64,000 nt of DNA from Dichetophora obliterata (lineage: Eukaryota; Arthropoda; Insecta; Diptera; Sciomyzidae), in NCBI GenBank assembly GCA_963920525.1, contig OY986437.1, forward strand, positions 96,659,175-96,723,174, written 5' to 3'. Of the stretch, positions 45,793 through 56,006 are shown piece after piece (the stretch's first letter is position 1; each line of letters opens with the position of its first letter). The notes under the pieces were generated by a model that saw only the letters and a program-made list of their open reading frames with translations, did not search any database and had not been told where the DNA came from. A program made the position numbers and the translations under genes.

Positions 45793-46467
45793 CATTGGTG
45801 TTTTGCATAACTGCATAGCTGTAATTGTTGCAATTGTATATTTGTGATCAGATATGTCCGTATCTTCGAGCCTGAAATCAATTTTGTGTGTTGAGTCTAT
45901 ATTTGAAATAATGTGATCGATGAGCGTACTGGTGTTTGTTGTTTGACGTGTTGGTAGTGTGTTGTTTATCAGTGTGTAACCATTTGTTTGTACTGAGTCA
46001 GTGTATTTTATTACTATTTGTTTTTTCCAACAGATTAATGTTAACATCTGCAAAAAATATTACATTTTTACTTTCGTTGCTAAGTTTTTCTTCCAAATAG
46101 TCTATAAAATTGTTGCAATTTTCGTTTGGTGCTTTGTAGAATGTACCTATGGAGATTTTTTTTTTTAATTTATTATTTCAATTATAGTTGTATTATATTT
46201 TTCTTCTTTTAATATTTCGTTGAATTTTAGACAGTCTTTAATAAAAATAGCCGTTCCTCCTCCTCTTTTTTCATTTCTGCAATTGTGTATTGCTGTAAAA
46301 TTTGGTATATTAAACGTGTGTATTTCATTTTGATATAACCAAGTTTCAGTTACTACTACGACATCTATGTTTTGGATATTATTTATCAATACTTCCATAT
46401 CTATAAGTTTGTTGCGAATACTGCAGATATTAATGTAGATAATTTTGAGTTCTTTATATTTATTCAT
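45793..46467 (-). pseudogene. LINE-A ORF2: AP-like endonuclease part
   Basis: ATG at 46467 starts ORF2 12 nt after the ORF1 stop. It encodes an APE endonuclease: IIYINICSIRNKL (Asn), VVVTETWL (catalytic Glu) and GGGTAIFI. After a frameshift at a T-run near 46160 come STLIDHIISN and DISDHKYTI (the terminal SDH block). It is cut at 45789-45792 (TGTT) by the LTR element and resumes at 34602. Confidence 0.8.
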
Positions 46468-46478
46468 TTTTTTGCTAC

Positions 46479-47291
46479 TTAAAAATAGCTTGTTGTTTCT
46501 TTTTCAGCTTTCATTTTTATTATGTGTACATCACAGTTATTTGCACCGGCTTTATGATCACATGAGTAGTTTGCTCCATATGTATTTGCTCTAATACAAT
46601 TAATGCATTTAAAGTTTGTGGTAATTTTGCATGTTCTGGTGTCATGTTTTTCCGCACAGTTTCCGCACGCCTCTTCTCCTTCACACTTATTGCTTGTGTG
46701 ATGATATTTTTGACATTTAAAGCATCGGGTCAATGAAATGTATTCTTTAATAAATCTAGATCTATAGTTGAGCATGACGTATCTATTTGATATTTTAGCT
46801 AATGTTTCTCCAGACACTTCTATAATATAATTCCAAAGTTTTGTCTTCTTATTTACAAATTTATGAACTAATTTAAAATTGTCGCTGGTGTCTATGAAAT
46901 GATTTGTTGCTACTAATTCTTCTACTAATTCTTCTTGGTTATAATCACAATCTATATTTGTAATAATGATTTTTGGCGTTTTTATCTTCGGAGCAGTAAT
47001 CTTGTAACCCTCAGTTAATTGTTGCTTAATTTCTGCTTCTAGCTTTTCTTTACTGATTTTATCCATTGTTGACACTATGATGCCTCCATTATTTATGTGC
47101 TTTATTGACGATATTCCCACTTTAATTTTTGCTGGTATTATTTTTTCCTTTATTTGTTTTTCTGTTGGTTTGCTTTCTTGATTTTTTCTGTTGGCAAGAT
47201 TATTATGCTGTTTTGATTTTTTGGTTTACTGGGTTGTGTTGTGTTTATATTAGCTGCTACCACTCCAGCATATGTTAGAGTGTGTTGGTTG
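46479..47291 (-). pseudogene. LINE-A ORF1, C-terminal part with CCHC knuckles
   Basis: From 47120 to the stop at 46479 the frame is open, with CFKCQKYHHTSNKC (C-x2-C-x4-H-x4-C), then CGNCAEKHDTRTC and a third partial CINC motif, a nucleic-acid-binding Gag-like array. Between 47120 and 47291 the frame is decayed. The N-terminal part lies at 51947-52293, across the hAT-like insertion. Confidence 0.7.
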
Positions 47292-47899
47292 CAAGGTTGC
47301 CTGTATTGTGGGAAAAATCCCATTCGTGGTAATTTTTAATTGGTCTTGGGAATATTTTTTTTTGGGAATTCCCATGGTATTTATTAATTCAGCGTGGTAT
47401 TTTTTAATTGGCGTGGGAATTCAGCGTGGTATTTTTTAATTGCATGGGAATTTGGGAATTTTTTCTTAAAAGGTGTTTTTTTTCACTTTTATTAAGCAAA
47501 ATCTTAATCATAGTATTAGATGATCGACGTATATATACAGTAGAGTAAAGCTATAAGTTTACGCTGTACATTTCTTCGAACTTACTCTTAATATAAATGA
47601 ATAAATTACATATTTGTTTAAAGAACAAGTTGACATCACAAAATTGCATAAAAACGAATAGCGCATTCTTTTCTGAAAAAAAAAACTTAACTTAAAATTC
47701 TGACCTTTCTGAAAATTCCACATTTCTGCATGCAAGCGTTAAGCTTACAAAAATTATTTTAAAAGTAAAAAAAAAGTGAAATATATAAGACTACCAAAAC
47801 AATATTAGACAATATTTGCAAGTTTACTTATCGAATCCAATAATCAGCAATTATCTTTTAAAATCAAAATTAAATCGCAGTTGCCATAAAAAATTTATT

Positions 47900-48390
47900 T
47901 ATATTTTATTTTGTTTATTTTTTATGTCTGAAGTCAAGTATATTATTTTATATGAGAAATAAATACCTACATTTTTTAAAAATCATATTGTGTTGAAATT
48001 AACTGTTTATCTCTTTAAAAAAGACAAATATCTTTGAAAACTAATATTTAATTTATTTTGTTTATTTTCTATTTTTGAAGTCACTGACATTATTTTATAT
48101 TAGAAATAAGTGCCTAATTTTTTGAAAAATCATATTGTGTTAAATTAACTGTTTATCACTTCACAAAGCACAAATATCTTTGAAAACTGTATACATATTT
48201 TATTATTTTTATTTTTTATTCTGAAGTCACTTTTATTATTTGATATTAGAAATAAGTGCCTAAATTTTTGAAATGTCATGTTGTGTTAAAATGAAATGCT
48301 TATCACCTCGCAAACCACAAATATTTTTGAAAACAATATTTTTATTTTATTTTGTTTATTTTTTATTATTTTATTTTTATAAGCATACTG
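47900..48390. repeat. Tandem repeat, unit about 150 bp, three copies
   Basis: CTGAAGTCA-type starts at about 47930, 48078 and 48233. Shared phrases include TTAGAAATAAGTGCCTAA, TCATATTGTGTTAAA and CACAAATATCTTTGAAAAC. It belongs to the body of the hAT-like element. Confidence 0.75.
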
Positions 48391-48984
48391 TCGTTTTAGA
48401 AATTATTAAATAGAAACATACAAATAAAATTCACGATCTCAAATATAAGACGAAAACATAAAACAGACGATATGTGTAACAATTAACTTTATGTGAAACA
48501 ATTTGTATGTTCCCAACTAGAACTGATGGTCCATATTTGGGTTGCAGCGACGTCGTAGCGTTTATTTTTGTGTCAACATTGACATGATGTTATGTATTGG
48601 TTACGTTACAGAGATTACTAATTTTCGAAAGTGGTGCAACACAATGCCGACGTTGTTTTAGTGAAAATTACTTTGAAGTTACTTATTACATTTTAGTATA
48701 AATGCATTACAGAGTTGACAATTTTGTTTACAGCCATAATTATTATAAATTATTTTATAGTTATAATTTATATAAAATATAAGAGTACAACATAATATTA
48801 GGTGTATTGAATATTTTTTGGAGCTAAATGTAGATCGCAAAGAAGATTTTCGGTAAAAAACAGCCAAAACTTCTTAAAAATTTAAGCGCAATCTAAATTC
48901 AGAAAATTTTGTAATAATTTCATATATTAATAAAAAATGTTTTAAAAAGTTTTGTGAAGAAAGTATTGTACACAAATTTCAGTA

Positions 48985-51135
48985 ATAGTATTTATTTATT
49001 TATTTATTTATTTCATTCATCAATCAGAGTGAACACTCTTATAGACAACAACTTAAATTAAATTAAATATAACAACAAGTAAATATATTAACATTAAATT
49101 GACTTAAATTACTTAAAAACAAAAAAATAAAATAACAATTTACAATAGTAAATATAGGAACATCATACATCACGAGCCATAATGATTAAAGTTAGGTTGT
49201 CTTTAAAGGATTTACGTGAAACATTATTAAAAATATCAGAGACAGATAAGAATGAATTAACTTCCTTAACACAACGCGCTATTGGTTTGTTTTGAGCATA
49301 ATTAGATCTATAGACCGCCTCACGAAAATGAAATTGACTGCGCAGATGACGGGAAGGAGTAAAAAAATCCAGTTGGGCTAATAGTTCAGGGCATTTAATG
49401 TTAAAGTGTAAAAGATCCCATATAAAAATTATGGAAAAAATCTTTCGTCTTATCGAAAGTGGAATTAAGTTAACAAGTGCACAACGCGTAGCGTACGAAG
49501 GCATTTCTGGGACATGCCAGTTAAGTTTGTGCCACATGAACCTCGTAAAATGTCTTTGAACCGCCTCGATTCTTATAGAGTGAAGCTGATATGACGGATT
49601 CCAAATAGTGGAACAATATTCCAAATGCGGTCTAACCAGAGATAAGTACAGGGTTTTAAGAGCGTAAGGATCAGAAAAATCTTTCGAGTTTCTTTTTAAA
49701 AATCCCAACATCGAATTAGCTTTAGAAATAATTAAGTCAATATGGTCTTTGAAATTAAGTCTAGAATCAAGCAGAACACCCAAGTCTTTTTTCATAGAAA
49801 CTCTTTCTAAAATAGTTGCATGTATCTTGTAATTATAGAAAGAAGTAGGAATAGACCTTGAAAAAGTAAGCACCTGGCATTTCTTAATATTAAGAGGAAG
49901 GTCATTTAGGAGACACCAATTAGCGATAGAATCTATGTCCATTTGAAGATGTCTAGAATCAATTACCGACTCAATAGCATGAAATAATTTAAGGTCGTCA
50001 GCGAATAGAAGGCATTCAGAGTGCTTAATGACAAGAGGAAGATCATTGATAAAAAGTAGAAAGAGAAGAGGCCCTAAGTGACTGCCCTGGGGGACGCCTG
50101 ACGTAACTAATATCGGAGATGAGTAGCAAGAATTAATTTTAACTCGTTGATGACGATTCAAAAGATAGGATTCAATCCAATCAAGTAGATGAGAGTGAAA
50201 CCCTAATGCGGAAAGTTTATAGAGTAGAGATTTGTGATTAACTTTATCAAAAGCCTTTGCAAAATCAGTGAAAATTACGTCAGTTACAAGTTTTTTAGAG
50301 AAATTATCAATAATATAAGTACAAAATATATTTAAATTAGTAACAGTCGATCTACCGGATATGAAGCCATGTTGATTATTGGAAATTATATTTCTAGCAT
50401 AAAAAGATAGTTTATCATATACTATTTTTTCAAATAACTTGGGAATGCATAAGAGTTTACTTATTGGTCTATAGTTACAGACATCCTGCTTGGGACCAGA
50501 CTTATGAATTGGCACTATAGAAGACATTTTCCACGCATCCAGGAATTTACCAGTCATTAAGGATTTATTAAATATTTGAGTGAGAGGCTCAGAAACTACT
50601 GAGGCACAAACCTTCAGTAGTATTCGGGCAATTCCATCTGAATCCTCAGTGGAAGTAGATTTAAGGGTTAACAAGGCTGATTGTACATCTGCGACCTCCA
50701 AATAAAGACTGCCTAGATTCAAAGACGTTAGTGCATTCATTGTATTAGCATTGGCTGATGATGGCAAGGAGTAAACTGATTTGAAATAATCAGCAAAAAA
50801 ATTACAGATAGTTAAAGGATCATCGGAGCTGGACTCCTTGTAAAACATAGAATTAGGAATTCCGCTTGAATTTCTCTTTTCATTAATATAAGACCAGAAA
50901 AATTTGCTATTTTGTTTGAGCCTTTCCTCGATTGAAATTATGTGCGCTCTAAAAAGAAATTTATTTAGGATGTTAAACTCCTTTTCGCAGTCTAAATACT
51001 GTGATTTTAATTGTATATTGTCCCTATTACATCTAAATTTCTTATAAGATTTATTTACTCTATTTTTCAAATTAATGAGTCTTCTATTGAACCAAGCTGG
51101 ATTTTTAGAGCTACGGCAATCAATAAAACATAGTT
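48985..51135 (-). mobile_element. LINE-B: 5'-truncated non-LTR retrotransposon
   Basis: The frame 49163-51135 (-) is followed by a short 3' UTR and a (TAAA)n-like tail at 48989-49012. The 5' limit (about 51135) is where the RT protein frame starts abruptly, without endonuclease. Inserted in the hAT-like element. Confidence 0.75.
49163..51135 (-). pseudogene. LINE-B reverse transcriptase, 5'-truncated
   Basis: Open for about 650 codons, lacking an ATG and the endonuclease. It starts with a KNPAWFNRRL phrase typical of the linker before RT. RT motifs: NYRPISKLLCIPKLFEK, QHGFISGRST, IFTDFAKAFDKVNH (first Asp), GVPQGSHLGPLLF, CLLFADDLKLF (FADD catalytic pair), and a C-terminal thumb with LKTLYLSLVRPHLEYCS and WNP. 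No stop or frameshift seen, so the insertion is fairly young, but a truncated copy cannot move itself. Clade is Jockey/CR1-like, not resolved. Confidence 0.85.
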
Positions 51136-51946
51136 GAAAAGCTTAACAATACAATATAAAAGCAATTTCATGTTTATTGTTAGGAAAATATAATAATAAT
51201 TTGCGGCCACCATTTTAAATAGAAAGAGCCTACACTTGGTTCGCAATTATCTAATCGTTACAAAATGATAACATCTTAAGTTATTATTCCACAGTTGAGT
51301 GTTGCATTTTTTAAAGGTAAAACTTGATAAATCGTTACAACATTCCGTGACCTAGTGGTAAAATAGTATTAAAAAGGAAAGTCACCTTGAAATCTTTATT
51401 TAGGAATAGGAATTTTTACAAATAGGAATTTTTACAAACTTTTCCCATAAAATATTATCCAAATCAGTATCTCTGCAACGTCGTCATGTAAAAAATTTGT
51501 ATTAAGTAACCTATGGTCGCAAAATTCTACTTGGGTTATTTATTTGTTATAGTTTTGAAACAAAGACAATAAATGCAAAATTTTTAACTATCGACGTGTC
51601 TTTTTTTTTCTGGTTATTTAAATGCAAAAATTTCTGGTATTTCTAAACTTTTTAAAATTTCTTATACATATGGGATTTTTCGTGGTATTTTTAATACGTT
51701 TGAGATTTTTTGTGGGATTTTTAAATGCATATGGGATTTTGGGTGGCATTTTTAAATCGCGTGGTATTTTTGTGGTAATTTTAAATGATCGTGGGATTTT
51801 TTTTGGTATTTTTTAATTGCTGTGGGAATTTTTTTTGTTTACCTTTACCATGGGAATTTTGGTGGTATTTAATTTATGTGGCTTTGGGAAAAAGGTAATT
51901 TTCGTGGGAATTGTTCCGAATTTTGGCTGGCAACCTTGGTTGGTTG

Positions 51947-52293
51947 TTATTCTTTATTTCTATGTTATGTAGTACTTTCTTTATTTCACTCATTTCTGTT
52001 TTTATGCTTTCAGTTGTTTGTTTTATTTCTTCATTTGCATTACTAATTCTATATAAGCTTGACTCACCCTTCACCCACTGTCTGAACTTTTTTTTGTCAG
52101 TTTCACAAACCCAGAAACACTTGTTTTTTAATGTAGCTATGGCAGCATAGTCTTCATCTGTGTAGTTAATGCAATCTATATGCCACCATGCCTGACATAG
52201 TCCTTCACATTTAATTCCTCTTGTTTCAACCTTTTTTCTACATTTTTTGCAGTAAGTCTTATTTTTTTCACTTTCAATTTCTTCATCTGCCAT
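51947..52293 (-). pseudogene. LINE-A ORF1, N-terminal part with PHD-like zinc finger
   Basis: ATG at 52293 begins MADEEIESEKNK, followed by a C4HC3 pattern (YCKKC...KCEGLC..WWHIDC...CFWVC), resembling the PHD/plant-homeodomain finger of some LINE ORF1 proteins. A Glu/Lys-rich probable coiled coil follows (NEEIKQTTESIKTEMSEIKK). The frame runs into the hAT-like element at 51939-51946 and resumes at 47291. The longer apparent frame to 52512 is a chance fusion with Tc1. Confidence 0.7.
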
Positions 52294-52327
52294 TTCTAAT
52301 CTTAGAGCGCTTACTACATATGCCTGA

Positions 52328-52824
52328 TTTTCCCTCAAATTTATCTTTAATATATTAAGGTATACGTGTTGGTCCATAATACCATCGATGATGTGAAGTT
52401 TTCTAGGACCTGCAGCTGAAATGGCACCCCACACCATCACTGAACCCATACCATGCTTTATTGTCGGCCGCAGGTTCTTTTCCTCAAGTTCCGCATTCAC
52501 CTTTCTCCACACATAGCATCGACCATCTGACGGGAAAACATTAAATTTGCTCTCGTCTGTGAAGAGAACTTGCTCCCAATACGAAAAATCCTTATCACGG
52601 TGTGTTATATGCGTTTATTTTTTTTTTATTCGTCTGGCTTATGAAAGTTTTCCTCCTAGCAGTCCTACCATGAAACTGGTGCTTTCGCAGAATGATCCGC
52701 ACAGTTTCTGGATCAGCCTTTTTTCCCAGATAATCCTCAGCCTCTCTCGAACTGTTTTGCCATTTTCGGATCTTTTTATAGATTTTCTTAGTTCAACTGA
52801 TGCTATTTTACCACGCGATGCCAT
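52328..52824 (-). pseudogene. Tc1-like transposase, N-terminal/middle part (interrupted)
   Basis: The - strand start MASRGKIASVELRKSIK is a Tc1 N-terminal phrase. After a decayed stretch it reads DESKFNVF (first catalytic Asp), KHGMGSVMVWGAISAAG and DGIMDQHVYLNILK. The frame breaks off at NLRE, and the expected continuation (SV-K-FGIESSF, then DPKHKA) is found at 32202 and below. LINE-A is therefore inserted in the gene. Stops, frameshifts and a deletion in the DNA-binding half also inactivate it. The right terminal repeat is not recognisable. Confidence 0.75.
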
Positions 52825-53086
52825 TACACAATTTTTTGTATGAATTTAAATCAAAATTTAATTAATTTAAATGAAAAACGACCGTCGCTAACCTTTTGAG
52901 TACAATTTCAAAACTTACTGCAGTTTTCGAGACAAATTGATAACAGAATTATAGGGTGGCAAGTTAACAATTTTTAACCAGTATTTTGAATATTTCTATG
53001 TGTTTGTTGTTTCAAAACAAAATTTGAAACTCAAAAATAATAAATATTAATAAAAATTGTCAACTGCTTTTCAGTTATTGACAATT

Positions 53087-53299
53087 TCATTCAAAAATTT
53101 TGTTTTCTGAGATTTCGGGTTGTTCATTTAAAAAATTGCGACCCATCCGTAAATTTTGCTTATTCAATTCTATTTCCTCATGCAAAAACTCATTTTTTTG
53201 AGCTTTAAAGTAGATCTTTTGGAATTTTTTATGTGGTAAATAGTGTGCTTGTCCTCTAAATAACAAAATGTCTTCAAAATTACCATCTTTTTTCGCCAT
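53087..53299 (-). CDS. Unrecognised small ORF, possible last exon of a host gene
   Basis: 70 residues from ATG at 53299, with balanced, soluble-looking composition (MAKKDGNFEDILLFRGQAHY at the start, then Lys/Glu/Asn-rich helices with EFLHEEIELNKQNLRMGRNF). Unlike neighbouring AT-noise frames it has few low-complexity runs. A pyrimidine-rich tract and TAG lie just before the ATG (minus-strand TTTTTTAATGTAG), so the ATG could be in a downstream exon with a spliced leader. I do not recognise the family, and no poly(A) hexamer is obvious downstream. Confidence 0.35.
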   Translation of the reverse strand: MAKKDGNFEDILLFRGQAHYLPHKKFQKIYFKAQKNEFLHEEIELNKQNLRMGRNFLNEQPEISENKIFE

Positions 53300-54285
53300 A
53301 GAAACTCAAAACCTACATTAAAAAACGGTAAAGAAATAAGTTTATTCACTTATAAGTGGACTTCCAAATAATAAACTAAGTTACAGCTTAAAAATCGACA
53401 TCTTCAAATTTTATTTTGAATTCATCAGAATAGAAAGAAAATAAAATTCCTAATCAACTTTTTTAGCTTTAGTTTAGCTTTAATAAAAATGTTAATTTAG
53501 TGTATAGATTTACCTATATTTATAGTTGGGCATGTTTAGTTATTTTATGCAAAAAGAAACTTCCTACAGTTAACAATGATATATTGGCTGAGTTCCTAAA
53601 TGCATTTATGCAATTCATCAGTGTTTTACTTTGAATTGGTGCTAAGTCGATACTGGGCAACTGTTCATATTCTTTAAAATTTCAAAATAAAGCATACTGA
53701 TGCATTGTATTAATGCATTTTTTAACTCAGCCGTTGTTGACACAGAACGTGAATTGAAGTACATTCTCACTTAAAATTGTACTTATATGCCTAGAAGCTT
53801 ATTTACCAAGTTGATCAATTGGATACTTCACAGGTTACGCAGTTATTACAGCATGCAAAGATTTTTAATGAAAAAAAAATTGTTTCCATAGTTCTTGGAA
53901 AGTCAAAAAACAATCACATCGCGTTTCACATGCAAAAAGCCAAGCAAATCTACTCTAATAAATTTCTGTGTGCACTCGAGATCAAAAAAAATATATCCTT
54001 TATCACATTTAAACGTTGTAATATACATTGCTAAACAAAAATTTCGACGAGGTTTTGTCCTTATTTTAAGTCTGCCTATGTTACGAACAATCATTAAGAT
54101 TCCAGAACAATGTCCAAAACATTTTTATCAATTTTAAAGCTTTGTAAAAGCGTTTTTCGTTTTACGCGATTGCTGTCATACCACTATATATAGTACACTT
54201 TAGATTTAATTTTTTTATTTCTTTTTTTTTTTAATCGTCTTAAAAACAGTGTTTTTTAAACATAGAAGATCCACATGCTTTTTCC

Positions 54286-54291
54286 TTTAAT
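54286..54291 (-). terminator. Poly(A) signal (ATTAAA) of RpS15
   Basis: ATTAAA on the - strand 28 nt after the TAG stop. It is the first hexamer variant downstream. Confidence 0.5.
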
Positions 54292-54318
54292 AGTAATAAA
54301 ACTGCAGAAAAATTCTGT

Positions 54319-55112
<794 letters not shown>

Positions 55113-55136
55113 CTTGACGTATCTAATTTACAGAAC

Positions 55137-55147
55137 GGAAAGAAAAA
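55137..55147 (-). promoter_or_regulatory. TCT initiator / 5' TOP of RpS15
   Basis: On the - strand, TTTTTCTTTCC lies about 30 nt before the ATG and fits the polypyrimidine TCT initiator of fly ribosomal protein genes; the predicted start is the C at 55142. Placement is inferred from the motif. Confidence 0.5.
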
Positions 55148-55715
55148 CATTTTAACTCAGAGCGGCCAACCGTCACATATTAAACCAATATTCAGCGTGC
55201 TTCAGTTGGTGTTTCTGTATAGAGCTATTAGTACAGTACAAAGGAAAAACATGCTTATAAAACTTTAACAGCGCGACCAAAATAGCTGTGGTTGTGGCAG
55301 TGGCTGCTGTTATGTCTATGTCTGGCGCTTTAGTACAGCCAACTATTTTAAAAAACACATCTACAATGGTGTGGCTATATAATGTCAAATTGAGCATTCG
55401 TTCTCAATTAGAAATATAGCTTATCTTCTGAAAAAATATTTTGTAGCATGGATGTCGCCATTTCCCTATTATTTCTTTGTGTTTCATTCTTTCAATAAAT
55501 ATTTCCGTTGCAGTCAAATTTAATCAGATATTAGAACTCCTGGAAAATATTTCGTATATTTCACTGTTTGTTTATAGCCACTTAATAGGTCATGTAATTT
55601 TAATGACTGATTAGTGATTTTTCACTCGTTTGTTCTGGGTAAACGTTTAAGGCAACTAGAGATTTTCATAAGACTCCGTGCAGTTAAAAATTTTTGAGGT
55701 AGGGTTAGGTCGTAA

Positions 55716-56006
55716 GACCCAACCAAAATAGATAAGTTGCACCGTAACGATTAAAAACGGAAGTACTCGGTTAAATGCATTTCAATGTTGTTACCAAAAA
55801 TGAGAAAACGTAACAGTTCGACAAGAGTTTTATTCTTTTAGAACCGAACTCGTAAGCAACAGCTGTGAAGAGTGCGTTGTTATTTTCACAAATTTGTTTC
55901 AATATTACCACTATTTTACTCATCATTTTGAGTTTAGTCCGTGAACATTCGTAACGAGTGCAGACGTTCATCAAGTTGCAGTCGTTTCGTTTATTTTGGT
56001 TGAGCC
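55716..56006. mobile_element. MITE with GACCCAACCAAAATA ends, 291 bp
   Basis: GACCCAACCAAAATAGAT at 55716 pairs with an inverse ending TTTGGTTGAGCC at 56006. The interior shares GAGTGCG and CAGCTGT phrases with 30700-30830. It is a small relative of the 30557-31760 element. It lies about 600 bp upstream of RpS15. Confidence 0.6.

Larger units (their letters stand above)
47292..51938. mobile_element. hAT-like element with 8-bp target duplication, carrying LINE-B
   Basis: CAAGGTTGCC at 47292 and GGCAACCTTG ending 51938 are inverted ends, flanked by the identical GTTGGTTG at 47284-47291 and 51939-51946. Both subterminal regions are filled with GTGGTATTTTTAAT/GTGGGAATTT-type repeats (47325-47470 and 51670-51910). 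Without LINE-B it is about 2.5 kb. No transposase is recognisable, so it is non-autonomous. It splits LINE-A ORF1. Confidence 0.8.
32203..52327 (-). mobile_element. LINE-A: full-length Jockey-like non-LTR retrotransposon, twice interrupted
   Basis: Reading on the - strand: 5' end about 52327, ORF1 with PHD-like finger and CCHC knuckles, ORF2 with endonuclease and RT, 3' UTR with AATAAA near 32240, and a 21-nt A tail (T run 32203-32223). Subtracting the LTR element (34607-45788) and the hAT-like element (47292-51938) with their duplications leaves about 4.28 kb, a normal full-length size. It sits in a Tc1 transposase gene, apparently without a target duplication. Confidence 0.8.

Noticed and set aside
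51874..52512. One 212-residue protein joining a Tc1-like start, PHD-like finger and a terminal tail
   Set aside because: It is a chance read-through across three elements: Tc1 transposase, LINE-A ORF1 and the hAT-like end.
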